NCBI GenBank assembly: GCA_029862205.1
Contig: JAOTXT010000011.1
Span: 1-64,000 of the forward strand
Source of the DNA: Paracoccaceae bacterium
GTDB taxonomy: Bacteria > Pseudomonadota > Alphaproteobacteria > Rhodobacterales > Rhodobacteraceae
Length of the DNA stretch: 64,000 nucleotides
Direction of reading: 5' to 3'
Part shown: positions 35,073 through 44,696 of the stretch, in pieces
Layout of the letters: every line of letters begins with the position of its first letter
Position numbering within the stretch: position 1 is the stretch's first letter
The notes under the pieces: generated by a model
Told to the model about the DNA's origin: nothing
Database searches by the model: none
Seen by the model: the letters and a program-made list of their open reading frames with translations, nothing else
Made by a program: the position numbers and the translations under genes

Positions 35073-38000
35073 ATGGCGTCCTTGATCCGCAGGAAACGCA
35101 CCAAGAAGACCGAGATCGAGTTCGCACTCGACCTCGGAGAGCGTGCTGTCGTGCTCTACGAGCGCGGGCCGTTCAGCGGATGGAAGAAGTTCGCCTCCGC
35201 CGAGTTGGACGATCCTGAATTCTCGGTCGTGATCGGTCTGTTGCGCAACGAGGCCGAGGCCTATTCCGGCTTGCGCGAGCCGGTACGGCTTTGGCTGCCG
35301 CCCAGCCAGGTGCTGAAACGGCGCGCCGAAATCACCGGCAAGACGCCGGCGGACCGCCTGCTGTCGGCCTTCGACTATCTCAGATTGCAGACGTCGTACA
35401 GACCCGAGGATGTGGCGATCGCGGTCGCCCCTGAACCTCGGGACGGCAAGACGACGGTGCTGATCACATTCGCCGAGACCTGGCGCGAGGCTCGATCCTA
35501 CGCCAAGCGCTGGGGCTTCGTTCCGGGCGATGTGTCGACACGGAGCTTCGCGGCCGACTTTGGCACCGAGGGTCCGACCTTCCTGCCCGAGGGTTATCAG
35601 GAAGAGAAGCCAGTCCCCCTCTCGCGCGGGCGCCTGCACCTCGCCGCGGCGGCGGTGGCCGTGGCGGTCACTGGGGCATCTGCCTGGACGCTGCACCCGC
35701 AATTGACTGACTTGGTCGGCGGCCTGACCGGCAAGGATGGCGTTCTCACATGGGTTACGCAGGAGGTTGGCGACGAGCCCGCCTCAACCGATTCCGCCGA
35801 AATCGCGCCGAGCACGCCTGCATCTCAAGACGAGGCGGATCGGACGACTTTCTCGGTCACCGCGAACGACGTGACGGACGAACCGGGCGATCCCAAACCG
35901 GCGGACGCCGCGGCGCCGTCGCAGCAACCGGCTGAAGATACCGCTAAGGTTCAAGCACAAGATCCAACCCTGTCGCTCTCAGCCACGGATGGTGGCGAGC
36001 CCCAACAGGCGTCTCCATTTGATTTGGCGGCGCCGGCGCATGTGCCGACGGTCCCGACGCTGGACCCGAATACTGCCTCCACTTCGGCACCCGAGATTGG
36101 CCGCGGGCCTGCCAAGCTTGCGGCGCTGGCCGCGCCGGCGGACCTCGGAAGCCTGAGCAATCCCGGATCCCTGCCGGCCAGGCCGCCCAGCCCGGTCGCG
36201 CCAAACAGGGCACCGGCGCGCGGCAGTTCCTGGACCGATCTTCCGGGTCTGAAAAGCCCGGACGAAGCCCTGCCACAGCTTGCCTCGCTGGACCTGGCCA
36301 AGAGCGGTTCGGGCGAGATCCTGCACAGCACCGATCTCGATCTGCTCGGCTCGGCGGGCGCCATCGGCAAACCACCGCTGGCGGTGCCACTTTCCCTGCC
36401 AAGGGATGTCAAAACCGCGGCTCCGCCCGCTATGGCCGCGGCGAGCGACGATCTCGCGCCGCGGATCGCGCCCGAGGTCCGGACCAAACTCGATGATGTG
36501 CTGACAGTGACCGAGCCGCCTCTGCAATTGGCCTCGGTTGCGCCACTGGCCGGCGAGCCGGTCAACCACCCGGACATCACCCCATCCGCCGCATCCGCCG
36601 CGCCCCTGCCGATGCCGAAGCCCACGGCCGACTTGGTCGAGCCGTCGCTGGCCCCTGCCCCGGCAACGCCAGTGGCCCGCCTTCCCCCAGCGGATGCCGA
36701 TCTGATCCTGGCGCAAGCGCCCGATACGGTTCCCGTCCTGCCGGCGCCGAAACCGCCGATCCCGCCTGGTCCCGAGGCGCCCCTGTCGCAGTTGCCGGAA
36801 CAGCAGCCCGATCCGAACGACATGACGCCGACCGCGCTCGCGGTTCAGGAAGCGCCGCCTCCCCCGCTCAAACCACGATCGGAGGAGCCCGCGGCAACCG
36901 AGAACGTGCCGCCCGAAGACGCACTGACCGACACTGCGGCAAGCGCTACGGAGACGACGGGCGAGGCGGCCGAAGGTGCGGCGACAAGCGACGCGGACGC
37001 GTTGGCGGGCGTTACGTCGGACGGTGACGAGTTGGCCGGTGAGGAATCACTCGAACCGACGGATCTGGCCGTCGAGGCCGCGCCATTGCCGCCGCTGAAG
37101 CCCTGGAATGCCAAGTCCAACGAACCGGTGATCGCGGCGGCGCCCCAAGCGATCGCGGATCTCCCCGCGCCGAGCGGCCCCAGCCCAGCCCTGACGGTGA
37201 TCGCGGACGCGGTGCCGTCGGCCAGTGCGCCGGGAGAGCCCGATGCTCCGGCGGCCGGGACCGCTGGTGCACTGGCGCTAGCCGACCTGCCCGAGATCGA
37301 TCATCCTACCGCGGATATGGAGCCGACGGCGCTGGCCATCGAGACCGGCCCGCTGCCACCTAGAAAACCAGTCACCGGAACGACGGGCACATCTGCCGCG
37401 GCTCGGGCCGAAACTCCTGAGACCGCCGCGGGCGAAGGTCTAGCGGAAGTTCAGGCCACAACACCTGCCGATGCGCCAACCGACGCGACCGTCACCACGC
37501 CGGAGGCCGGTGCGACCGGCGAGACTGCAATCGACACTGCCGAGGCACCGGATGCCGAGACCGCGGACGATTTCCCGGTGACCGTGATTCCGGACCTGGC
37601 GACGGCGATGGCGGAATTGCGCGTGCCCGCGCCCAGGCCCGATGGCGTTTTCCGGTCCGCCGACGGATCCCTCCGGTCGCTGTCACAGATTCCGCCGCGG
37701 CCGCGCCCGGCCCGGCTTGACCGCCAAAGCGAAAATGCCGATCCCGAACCGGCGCCCGCCGTAGCGACCGCAGCGCCAGAGGCTGACGCCGTGGGACAAA
37801 CGCCGGGCGCCCGCACGGCGGAGGCGCGCTCGTCCGTACCCGTCACGGTGACCGGCACCGACCCGCTCCGGGGCCTGGTGCCCGACCAGGCCGCCCCGCA
37901 AGCCGAAGAAGACCCGGACGCGCCGACGCAGTACGCCTCGCTCAGCGCGCCATTGCCGAAGACCCGGCCAGCGCAACGCGCCCTGCCGAAGACATTGCCG

Positions 38001-38264
38001 TCGATCGCTCTGCCGAAGATTTCGCCGCAATCGGTTCAGGAAGCGGCGACCGATCAGGGCCTGCCGCTCGACAAAGTGACCCTCATTGGAATCTTGGATC
38101 TTGAGAGCGGTCGCCGCGCGCTCCTGCGCCTGCCGAATGGCCGCTACCGTTCGGTGGTGCTCGGCGATGTGCTGGATGGCTGGCGGGTCAGCCTGATCGG
38201 GCGCGACGCCATGCGCGTGACCCGCAGCGGCGAAGACCGCACGTTGCTGCTGGTCAGCCGCTAG
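35073..38264 (+). CDS. Large Ala/Pro-rich single-pass protein with PilM/GspL-like start and PilP-like end
   Basis: This 1063-residue protein has three parts. Residues about 1-175 form a globular domain (FALDLGERAVVLYERGPFSGWKKF ... LWLPPSQVLKRR) loosely like the actin-fold PilM/GspL proteins. One hydrophobic segment follows (about 190-208, LHLAAAAVAVAVTGASAWTL). About 780 residues of low complexity rich in Ala, Pro, Thr and Asp follow. The last 70 residues fold like a PilP/GspC-type domain (VTLIGILDLESGRRALLRLPNGRYRSVVLGDVLDGWRVSLIGRDAMRVTRSGEDRTLLL). Three copies of a P-T-x-L-A-V/I-x(4)-PxPxKP motif sit near 585, 661 and 748. Relatives in Rhodobacterales are often annotated as IF-2-like from composition alone. 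A cell-envelope role is my guess. Confidence 0.6.
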   Translation: MASLIRRKRTKKTEIEFALDLGERAVVLYERGPFSGWKKFASAELDDPEFSVVIGLLRNEAEAYSGLREPVRLWLPPSQVLKRRAEITGKTPADRLLSAFDYLRLQTSYRPEDVAIAVAPEPRDGKTTVLITFAETWREARSYAKRWGFVPGDVSTRSFAADFGTEGPTFLPEGYQEEKPVPLSRGRLHLAAAAVAVAVTGASAWTLHPQLTDLVGGLTGKDGVLTWVTQEVGDEPASTDSAEIAPSTPASQDEADRTTFSVTANDVTDEPGDPKPADAAAPSQQPAEDTAKVQAQDPTLSLSATDGGEPQQASPFDLAAPAHVPTVPTLDPNTASTSAPEIGRGPAKLAALAAPADLGSLSNPGSLPARPPSPVAPNRAPARGSSWTDLPGLKSPDEALPQLASLDLAKSGSGEILHSTDLDLLGSAGAIGKPPLAVPLSLPRDVKTAAPPAMAAASDDLAPRIAPEVRTKLDDVLTVTEPPLQLASVAPLAGEPVNHPDITPSAASAAPLPMPKPTADLVEPSLAPAPATPVARLPPADADLILAQAPDTVPVLPAPKPPIPPGPEAPLSQLPEQQPDPNDMTPTALAVQEAPPPPLKPRSEEPAATENVPPEDALTDTAASATETTGEAAEGAATSDADALAGVTSDGDELAGEESLEPTDLAVEAAPLPPLKPWNAKSNEPVIAAAPQAIADLPAPSGPSPALTVIADAVPSASAPGEPDAPAAGTAGALALADLPEIDHPTADMEPTALAIETGPLPPRKPVTGTTGTSAAARAETPETAAGEGLAEVQATTPADAPTDATVTTPEAGATGETAIDTAEAPDAETADDFPVTVIPDLATAMAELRVPAPRPDGVFRSADGSLRSLSQIPPRPRPARLDRQSENADPEPAPAVATAAPEADAVGQTPGARTAEARSSVPVTVTGTDPLRGLVPDQAAPQAEEDPDAPTQYASLSAPLPKTRPAQRALPKTLPSIALPKISPQSVQEAATDQGLPLDKVTLIGILDLESGRRALLRLPNGRYRSVVLGDVLDGWRVSLIGRDAMRVTRSGEDRTLLLVSR

Positions 38265-38276
38265 ACGAAAATCGTT

Positions 38277-39938
38277 TCAGACTGATTCAGTCTGATTCGG
38301 TTCTGCTCTAGAGGCCCGCCAGGCGGCCCAATCTTCCGGCGTATCCAGATCGACCGATGCCGCGTCTCCCGTCACCGGCACGTCGGTCAAATATTCCCGG
38401 TGATCCTCGACCACGCCCCTTGCACCATGGTCTCCTTCGAGGCCGGAGAGCAGCTCGAAGAAGCGCCGGGCAAAGAGGACAGGATGGCCTGGCTTGCCGG
38501 CTGCGGTTACCGCACGGACAATCGCCCTGCCTTCCTCCTGGTCGAACGCAGCGATCAGGCGGTCAAAGTCTGCTGGGCCGAGGTCCGGCATGTCCGCCAG
38601 CACGACCATCACCGCATCCGTCTCGGGCCCAAGCGCAGCCATGCCAGCCGCGATCGATCTGCCCATCCCCTCCTCGGCACGGGGGTTCAGGACAATCCGT
38701 GCGCCCGAACCTTCCAGCGCGGCGCCGCGGTCCGCCGCATCCGGTGGCAGGACGACGGCCACATCCTCCACTGCGCTGGCCAAGACGGCCTCGACCACAT
38801 GGCGCAGCAACGGGCGGCCCGCGACCGGCTCCATCAGCTTGTCGCGCCCACCCATGCGCCGCGATTGGCCCGCGGCCAGCACCAGGGCCGAGACCTTCGG
38901 ACGCTTCGGCACCAATGGCCCACCCGAGCGCGGCTGGGGCCTGGACGGGATCTCCTTCAACAATCCGCCCACCGCCATGGCGGCGATCTGGTCCGACGTC
39001 ACCTCGATCGCGCAGGCGATGCGTTCAAGTACCCAATCGGCACCGTTGAGCTTGGGCGAGCGGGCGCAGCCCGGCAAGCCGATCACCGGACGCCCAGCCA
39101 GATCGCCCAGGAACAGCAGGTTCCCCGGGTCAACCGGCATCCCGAAACGCTCCAAGGTCCCGCCCGCCGCGATCAGTGCTGCCGGACCGACATCCTCGCG
39201 GTCCGAGGTGGCCGACGCGGTCAGGATCAGTACCATCTCGCCTTCCGTAAGAACCACCGCTTCGGCCAAGGCACGGGTTTCGTGAGCCACCTCGTGCCGC
39301 GCGGCCAAATCGATCCCCAATGCGGTCAGGCGCCGGACCACCGCGTCGGCGCCTTTGTTCACCAGCTTATCCGGCATGCCAGGCGTGCGGGTCAGGATCA
39401 GGCTGGCGGAGGGACGCACCACCGGGCGGACATCGATCGCGGTCGTGCCCGTTAGCGCCATCTCGACGGCGGCGACCGCACGCTCGTTGACCGCGTAGGG
39501 GATGATCTTCACGGTCGCCAAGAGCTGGCGCGGGCTGACACGGGAGAAATCCGGCAGGGTCGCGACCGTGATCGCCTCGTCGATCTCGTTGGCATGGGCG
39601 ATGGTCGCGGCGTCGAGCACCACGACGCCTAGCCGCGTCGCGTGCAGATTGACCCGGCCCGTGAACGGCGCGGTCACGCTAAGCCCCTGCGCCTCGGCCC
39701 CCTGAGTCCCGACCCGGGGCGCAAGCGCGGCGGCAATGCGCGCGGCGGCTTCGTCCTCGCCAAGATCGCCTGGCTCGAGCTGGGCGACGGTGACCTCGGT
39801 GACGTCCTCGTCGGTGAGTGCGGCAATGTCATTGGCCGTCAGCACCTTGCCCTTCTTCAGCACCCGGCCTGTCAGCCGCACCGAATGGGCCAAAAGCGAT
39901 CCTTCGGCATGCGCGACGGGAACGGGTCCAAACTTCAT
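38277..39938 (-). CDS. Molybdopterin-binding/MobA-like nucleotidyltransferase fusion
   Basis: This 553-residue protein joins two enzyme-like parts. Residues about 1-340 form a MoeA-like half with a MoCF/molybdopterin-binding segment (LVLILTASATSDREDVGPAALIAAGG and GLPGCARSPKLNGADWVLER). Residues about 350-553 form a MobA/MocA-like NTP transferase with VSALVLAAGQSRRMGGRDKL, VVLADMPDLGPADFDRL and the GHPVLFARRFF segment. Such proteins make or tailor the cytosine dinucleotide molybdenum cofactor of xanthine/CO dehydrogenase-type enzymes. It is the last gene of a four-gene leftward row after MoxR, CoxE and XdhC. Confidence 0.85.
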   Translation of the reverse strand: MKFGPVPVAHAEGSLLAHSVRLTGRVLKKGKVLTANDIAALTDEDVTEVTVAQLEPGDLGEDEAAARIAAALAPRVGTQGAEAQGLSVTAPFTGRVNLHATRLGVVVLDAATIAHANEIDEAITVATLPDFSRVSPRQLLATVKIIPYAVNERAVAAVEMALTGTTAIDVRPVVRPSASLILTRTPGMPDKLVNKGADAVVRRLTALGIDLAARHEVAHETRALAEAVVLTEGEMVLILTASATSDREDVGPAALIAAGGTLERFGMPVDPGNLLFLGDLAGRPVIGLPGCARSPKLNGADWVLERIACAIEVTSDQIAAMAVGGLLKEIPSRPQPRSGGPLVPKRPKVSALVLAAGQSRRMGGRDKLMEPVAGRPLLRHVVEAVLASAVEDVAVVLPPDAADRGAALEGSGARIVLNPRAEEGMGRSIAAGMAALGPETDAVMVVLADMPDLGPADFDRLIAAFDQEEGRAIVRAVTAAGKPGHPVLFARRFFELLSGLEGDHGARGVVEDHREYLTDVPVTGDAASVDLDTPEDWAAWRASRAEPNQTESV

Positions 39939-39948
39939 TGCGCCACCG

Positions 39949-40968
39949 TCATGAGGCCGGCTGGGGGGCGGGCGCAGGCCGGGTCTCGGGCCGGCGCAGG
40001 CGCTCGGTCACCTGGGCCAGAATCGCCACGGCGATCTCGGCCGGGGTCCGGCTGCCAATGTCCAGGCCCACCGGCGCGTCGATGCGCGCGATCAGCGCAT
40101 CGCTCAGGCCGGCCTCCTTCAGCCGCGCCACCCGCTTGCCATGGGTCCGGGTCGAGCCCAGCGCACCGATATAGAAAACCGAGCTCGGCAGGGCCGCGAT
40201 CAGGGCCGGATCGTCCAGCTTCGGATCGTGGGTCAGGGTCACGACGCCGGTGCGGGCATCCAGTCCATGGGTGGCCAACGCCGCGTCGGGCCAGTCGTGG
40301 ACGATGCGGGCGCCCGGAAAGCGGGCCTCGTTGGCGAAGGCTTCGCGCGGGTCGATCAAGGTCACGTCATAGCCGGCCGCCGAGGCCATCACCAGCAAGG
40401 GCTGGGCCACATGCACCGCGCCGACGACCGCCAGTCGCAGCGGCGGATTGTGAACGGCCGTGAATTCCCGCGGGTTTGCCTCGTCAAAGCCAGACCGGTC
40501 GGCATCGAATCGCATCTTGGCCCGGTTGTAGCCGGCCAGATGCCGGGTCCAGCTTTCCGTATCCGTCACGATTGCAACCGCTTCGCGGGCCGCGCGCGCC
40601 TTGGTCAGATCGTCCAACAGCTCGGGCGCGATCCCCTGGCCCACGCCCACCGGCTCGACCATCACCCGGATGCGCCCGCCGCAGGCGAGACCCACGGCAA
40701 AGGCCTCGTCGTCCGAGACCCCAAATTCCATGATCCGGCACCTGCCGTCGTCCAGCGCCTCGATCGCCTCAACGACGACCGCGCCTTCGACGCAGCCGCC
40801 CGAGACCGAACCGGCGATCTCGCCATCGCCCGAGACGGCAAGCTGCGCGCCCACCGGCCGGGGCGCCGAGCCCCAGGTCTCGACCACGGTCGCCAGCGCG
40901 GCGCGGCGCCCGGCCCGGTGCCAGCCGAGCGCGATTTCGGGGATCCGGTCGTGGTCTTCCAGGGTCAT
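39949..40968 (-). CDS. XdhC/CoxI family molybdenum hydroxylase maturation protein
   Basis: XdhC-type proteins bind and sulfurylate the molybdenum cofactor before insertion into xanthine dehydrogenase-like enzymes. The 339-residue protein has the N-terminal XdhC domain (ATVVETWGSAPRPVGAQLAVSGDGEIAGSVSGGCVEGAVV) and the C-terminal Rossmann-like half (LAVVGAVHVAQPLLVMASAAGYDVTLIDPR). The ATG overlaps the CoxE stop (ATGA), so the two are coupled. Confidence 0.9.
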   Translation of the reverse strand: MTLEDHDRIPEIALGWHRAGRRAALATVVETWGSAPRPVGAQLAVSGDGEIAGSVSGGCVEGAVVVEAIEALDDGRCRIMEFGVSDDEAFAVGLACGGRIRVMVEPVGVGQGIAPELLDDLTKARAAREAVAIVTDTESWTRHLAGYNRAKMRFDADRSGFDEANPREFTAVHNPPLRLAVVGAVHVAQPLLVMASAAGYDVTLIDPREAFANEARFPGARIVHDWPDAALATHGLDARTGVVTLTHDPKLDDPALIAALPSSVFYIGALGSTRTHGKRVARLKEAGLSDALIARIDAPVGLDIGSRTPAEIAVAILAQVTERLRRPETRPAPAPQPAS

Positions 40969-42218
40969 GCCGCCTCTTTGCCGGCCGCCAAAAGGCGCGC
41001 TTTTTCGCCGCCGTCATCGGGGCGGCCCAGCGCCTCGGCCAAGGCCTCTAGCGAGTCTATATTGTGCACCGGCCGGAAGCTGTCCACATGGGGCAGCAGC
41101 GCCTTGACCCCTTGGGCGCGTGCTTCGAACCCGTCCCAACGCAGAAGCGGGTTCAGCCAGATCACCTGACGCGCCGACAGATGCAGCCGCTCCGCTTCGC
41201 GTGCCAGCCGTTTCGGATCGTCCCGGTCGAGCCCGTCGGTGATCATCAGGACCACCGCCCCCTGGCCCAGCACGCGGCGCGACCAATCCTTGTTGAAGGC
41301 TTCCAGACAGGCGCCAATCCGCGTCCCCCCTTCCCAATCCTGCGCCTCGGCGCCCGCCCGAGACAACGCCTCGTCGGCATCGCGGGCGCGCAGGTGCCGG
41401 GTCACGTTGGTCAGCCGCGTGCCGAAGGTGAAGGCATGGACCGCCGACCAGCCATGGCCCGGCTGGTTTGCCACTGCGTGCAGGAATTGCAGCAGCACCC
41501 GGCTATAGGCGGCCATCGAGCCAGAGATGTCGACCAGCGCCACGAGCGCCGGCCACCGCTGGCGCCGCCGCCGGCGCGCCAGCACCCGGATATCGCCGCC
41601 ATTGCGCATCGCGGCGCGCATGGTGCGGCGCCAGTCCGCGATCTGGCCACGCAGATCCGCGATCTTGCGGCGCGATGGGATGGGCCGCGCGGGCAGGCGC
41701 AGCCCGGCGATGGCGCGCTTTGCTTCGGCTGCCTCGGCCGCGGTCATCTGTTCGAAGTCGCGCGAATTCAGCGTCTCCTGCGACGAGAACGTCAGCGCCG
41801 CATCGTAGACGACCTCCTCGCGCTCGGCTTCGGCGCGCGGCGGCGGCGGAATGTCTAGCCCGTGAGTCAGACCCGCAGCTGCGCGGTCCTCACCGGCCTG
41901 CTTCTCGCGCTCGGTGGGCGGGGTGCGAAGCTCCGGCAGGACCAGGCTCATCATCTTTTCCAGGATTTGCGGATCGCGCCAGAACATGTGGAAGCACTGG
42001 TCGAAGACCGCCCGCTGCTCGGGCCGGCTGACAAAACAGGCGGCCAGCGTGTGATAGAAATCCTGGCGCCGCTCGAACCCGCCGACGCCGACCGCGCGCA
42101 CCGCCAAGACCACGCGGCCCGAGCCGACCGGCAGGCCCGCCGCCCTCAGCGCCCGCGCGAAATGCAGGATGTTGGCGGCCAGACGCCCGTCGTCCGGGAT
42201 CGCAATCTTCGGGCGCAT
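40965..42218 (-). CDS. coxE: CoxE-like VWA-domain protein
   Basis: This 417-residue protein belongs to the CoxE/DUF58-like VWA family. The N-terminal half is helical; the VWA domain follows with the MIDAS motif DISGSM (about 235), a conserved Thr in GGTRIG and Asp in MITDGLDRDD. In Oligotropha-type CO dehydrogenase clusters CoxE works with the AAA+ ATPase CoxD to assemble the [CuSMoO2] site. The start shares one base with the stop of the MoxR/CoxD gene. Confidence 0.87.
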   Translation of the reverse strand: MRPKIAIPDDGRLAANILHFARALRAAGLPVGSGRVVLAVRAVGVGGFERRQDFYHTLAACFVSRPEQRAVFDQCFHMFWRDPQILEKMMSLVLPELRTPPTEREKQAGEDRAAAGLTHGLDIPPPPRAEAEREEVVYDAALTFSSQETLNSRDFEQMTAAEAAEAKRAIAGLRLPARPIPSRRKIADLRGQIADWRRTMRAAMRNGGDIRVLARRRRRQRWPALVALVDISGSMAAYSRVLLQFLHAVANQPGHGWSAVHAFTFGTRLTNVTRHLRARDADEALSRAGAEAQDWEGGTRIGACLEAFNKDWSRRVLGQGAVVLMITDGLDRDDPKRLAREAERLHLSARQVIWLNPLLRWDGFEARAQGVKALLPHVDSFRPVHNIDSLEALAEALGRPDDGGEKARLLAAGKEAA

Positions 42219-43156
42219 TAGGCCGCCCCGGCCGCAGTCCCGGCCGCGGCCCCGGTCATCGCCTGTTTGACCTCGTCCAGCACCTTATTGGCCTGAGAAT
42301 CCCGGAACCGGGCGATGTCGTCCTGGTATTTCAGCAACGCGCCGAGGGTGCTGGATACCAGGTCCTGATCCAGCTCCAGAGCGTCCAGCGCCACCAGGCA
42401 TTTGGCCCAATCGATGGTCTCGGCGACGCCCGGTCGCTTGAACAGATCCTCGGTTCTGAGCCGCTGCACGAATCCGACGACCTCCTCCGAGAGCTTGCGG
42501 CTGACCTCCGGCGCGCGGGCGGCCAGGATCGCCAGCTCTCGCTCCGCATCCGGGTAATCGACCCAATGGTAGAGGCAGCGCCGCTTCAGTGCATCGTGGA
42601 TCTCGCGGGTGCGGTTCGAGGTGATGATGACGATGGGAGGTTCTTCCGCCTTGATCGTGCCGAGTTCGGGCACGGTTACCTGGAAATCGCTGAGGGCTTC
42701 CAGCAGGAACGCCTCGAAGGGCTCGTCGGTGCGGTCGAGCTCGTCGATCAACAGAACCGGCGGCCCGCCCGGTTGCGGCTCCATTGCCTCCAAAAGCGGA
42801 CGCCGGGTCAGGAACCGCTCGGAGAAGAGCTCGTCGGCCAAGTAGTCCCGGTCCGCCGTCCCGCCTGCCTCGGCGAGCCTGATTTCGATCATCTGGGCGG
42901 GGTAGTTCCAGTCGTAGACGGCCTGGGCCGCGTCCAGCCCCTCGTAGCATTGCAATCGGATCAAGCGGCGCCCCAATGCCTCGGCCAAAGCCTTGGCGAC
43001 CTCGGTCTTGCCGACCCCGGCCTCGCCTTCCAGGAACAGAGGCCGCCCGAGCTTGAGACTGAGATAGGCGACGGTGGCCAGCGCCCGGCCGCAGACATAT
43101 CCGGTGCCTTCGAACAACGCCTGGGTTTCATCAATCGAGGTCGGCAGATTCGGCAT
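42218..43156 (-). CDS. coxD: MoxR/CoxD-type AAA+ ATPase
   Basis: This 312-residue ATPase has Walker A GEAGVGKTEVAKAL (about 42-55), Walker B VLLIDELDRTDE (about 115), a sensor-1 region IITSNRTREIHDALKRRC and the helical lid. It matches the MoxR group and, by its CoxE partner, CoxD. Such pairs act as metal-center assembly chaperones in the cytoplasm. It is the first gene of the accessory row, 21 bases after the mgtE stop on the same strand, and may share that transcript. Confidence 0.87.
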   Translation of the reverse strand: MPNLPTSIDETQALFEGTGYVCGRALATVAYLSLKLGRPLFLEGEAGVGKTEVAKALAEALGRRLIRLQCYEGLDAAQAVYDWNYPAQMIEIRLAEAGGTADRDYLADELFSERFLTRRPLLEAMEPQPGGPPVLLIDELDRTDEPFEAFLLEALSDFQVTVPELGTIKAEEPPIVIITSNRTREIHDALKRRCLYHWVDYPDAERELAILAARAPEVSRKLSEEVVGFVQRLRTEDLFKRPGVAETIDWAKCLVALDALELDQDLVSSTLGALLKYQDDIARFRDSQANKVLDEVKQAMTGAAAGTAAGAA

Positions 43157-43177
43157 CAGGTTCCTCCGCGCACGCGG

Positions 43178-44566
43178 TTACAACAATACTGCCGCCGCCA
43201 GCCCCAGGAAGGCGAGAAATCCCACCACATCCGTGACCGTAGTCACGAACGCGCCCGAAGCAAGGGCGGGGTCGGCGCCAAGTTTGTCGAGGCCGATGGG
43301 GATCAGGATGCCGGCCATCCCCGCCACCAGCAGATTCACCACCATCGCGACCGCAATCACCGCGCCCAAAACGGGGTCCGCGAACCAAATCCAGGCGACG
43401 ATCCCCATCACCACGGCGAAGGCGATTCCATTGGCCAGGCCCACCAGCGTCTCGCGCGCCACCACGCGCATGGCGTTGGTCGATGTCAGGTCACGGGTCG
43501 CCAGGGCGCGGACCGCGACTGTCAGCGTCTGGGTGCCCGCATTGCCGCCCATCGAGGCAACGATCGGCATCAGGACGGCCAGGGCCACCAATTCGCTGAT
43601 CGCATCCTCGTAGAGCGCGATCACCAGCGAGGCCAGGATTGCGGTTACCAGGTTCACCGCCAGCCAGGGGAAGCGCCGCTTGGAGATCTCCCAGACCCGG
43701 TCCGAAATCTCCTCGTCGCCGACACCGCCGAGGCGCTTGATGTCTTCCTCGGCAGCGTCCTCCAGCACCTCCATGGCGTCGTCAATGGTGATGACGCCGA
43801 CAGCGCGGCCTGAGTCATCCACCACCGGGGCCGAGACGATGTGGTACTGGTTGAAGGCGTAGGCGACGTCCTCCTCGGGTTCCTCGACATGGAGGGTGCG
43901 GAAATCGTCCGCCATCAGCGATTCCAGGGTAACCGGGCGGCGCGCGCCCAGAAGCGTGCCCAAGGCCACCTTGCCAACCGGCTTGGCCGCGGGATCGACG
44001 ATGATCACGTCGTAGAACTCTTCCGGCAGATCGTCCGAGGCGCGCAGGAAGTCGATCATCTGGCCCACGGTCCAGAAGGGCGGCGCCTTGACGAAGTCGC
44101 TCTGCATCAGGCGCCCAGCGGTGCCCTCCGGGTAACTGAGCGACTTGGCGACCGCCGCCCTGTCGGCGGGCTCGAGCGCGGCCAGAACCTCGCGCTGGGT
44201 CGATTCCTCCAGATCCTCGAGCAGGTAGACGGCGTCGTCGGTCTCCAAATCCCTGACCGCCTCGGCCAGCATCTCGGGCGCGAGATAGGAGACGATCTCG
44301 TCGCGCACGCCCTCCTCGACCTCGACCAGGAATTCCTGGTCCACATCGGCCCAGACCAGTTCGATGAAACGGCGCCGGTGCTCGGGGTCGATCTGTTCGG
44401 TCAGATCCGCGAGGTCGGCGACGTGCAGGTCGCCGATCTGCGACAGCACGCCCACCCGGTCGCCCGCATCGACCGATTCCATGATCGCGGCGACAAGATC
44501 GGGGTCGAGCGCGTATTCGTCGTCGCGCTCGTCCTCCTGCCGATCGATCGGCAACGGCTCGGTCAT
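43178..44566 (-). CDS. mgtE: Magnesium transporter MgtE
   Basis: This 462-residue Mg2+ channel/transporter has an N-terminal superhelical domain rich in acidic residues (about 20-135), a CBS pair (about 140-265, with VDDSGRAVGVITIDDAMEVLEDAAEEDIKRLGGV) and five C-terminal membrane helices with the pore signature LMPIVASMGGNAGTQTLTVAVRALA. Mg2+ bound by the cytosolic part closes the pore in characterised homologues. I chose the second ATG (44566) because GGAGG lies seven bases ahead of it, inside the four extra codons of the alternative start at 44578. Confidence 0.93.
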   Translation of the reverse strand: MTEPLPIDRQEDERDDEYALDPDLVAAIMESVDAGDRVGVLSQIGDLHVADLADLTEQIDPEHRRRFIELVWADVDQEFLVEVEEGVRDEIVSYLAPEMLAEAVRDLETDDAVYLLEDLEESTQREVLAALEPADRAAVAKSLSYPEGTAGRLMQSDFVKAPPFWTVGQMIDFLRASDDLPEEFYDVIIVDPAAKPVGKVALGTLLGARRPVTLESLMADDFRTLHVEEPEEDVAYAFNQYHIVSAPVVDDSGRAVGVITIDDAMEVLEDAAEEDIKRLGGVGDEEISDRVWEISKRRFPWLAVNLVTAILASLVIALYEDAISELVALAVLMPIVASMGGNAGTQTLTVAVRALATRDLTSTNAMRVVARETLVGLANGIAFAVVMGIVAWIWFADPVLGAVIAVAMVVNLLVAGMAGILIPIGLDKLGADPALASGAFVTTVTDVVGFLAFLGLAAAVLL

Positions 44567-44696
44567 CGCGGCCTCCATCGACCTTGGCCCACCCTGCTCT
44601 TATCGTTCTTTACCGGCGGCGAAAACAGGGATTGCGCGTCGGGCCCCGCCGAGCGAAATCTCAACGCCGGCCGACGGAAAGGAAAGGCAACCAAAG

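Noticed and set aside
36000-37900. Dense Ala/Pro/Thr repeats inside the large protein as a possible CRISPR or tandem array
   Set aside because: There is no regularly spaced identical DNA repeat. The similarity is a loose protein motif present three times within one long frame.
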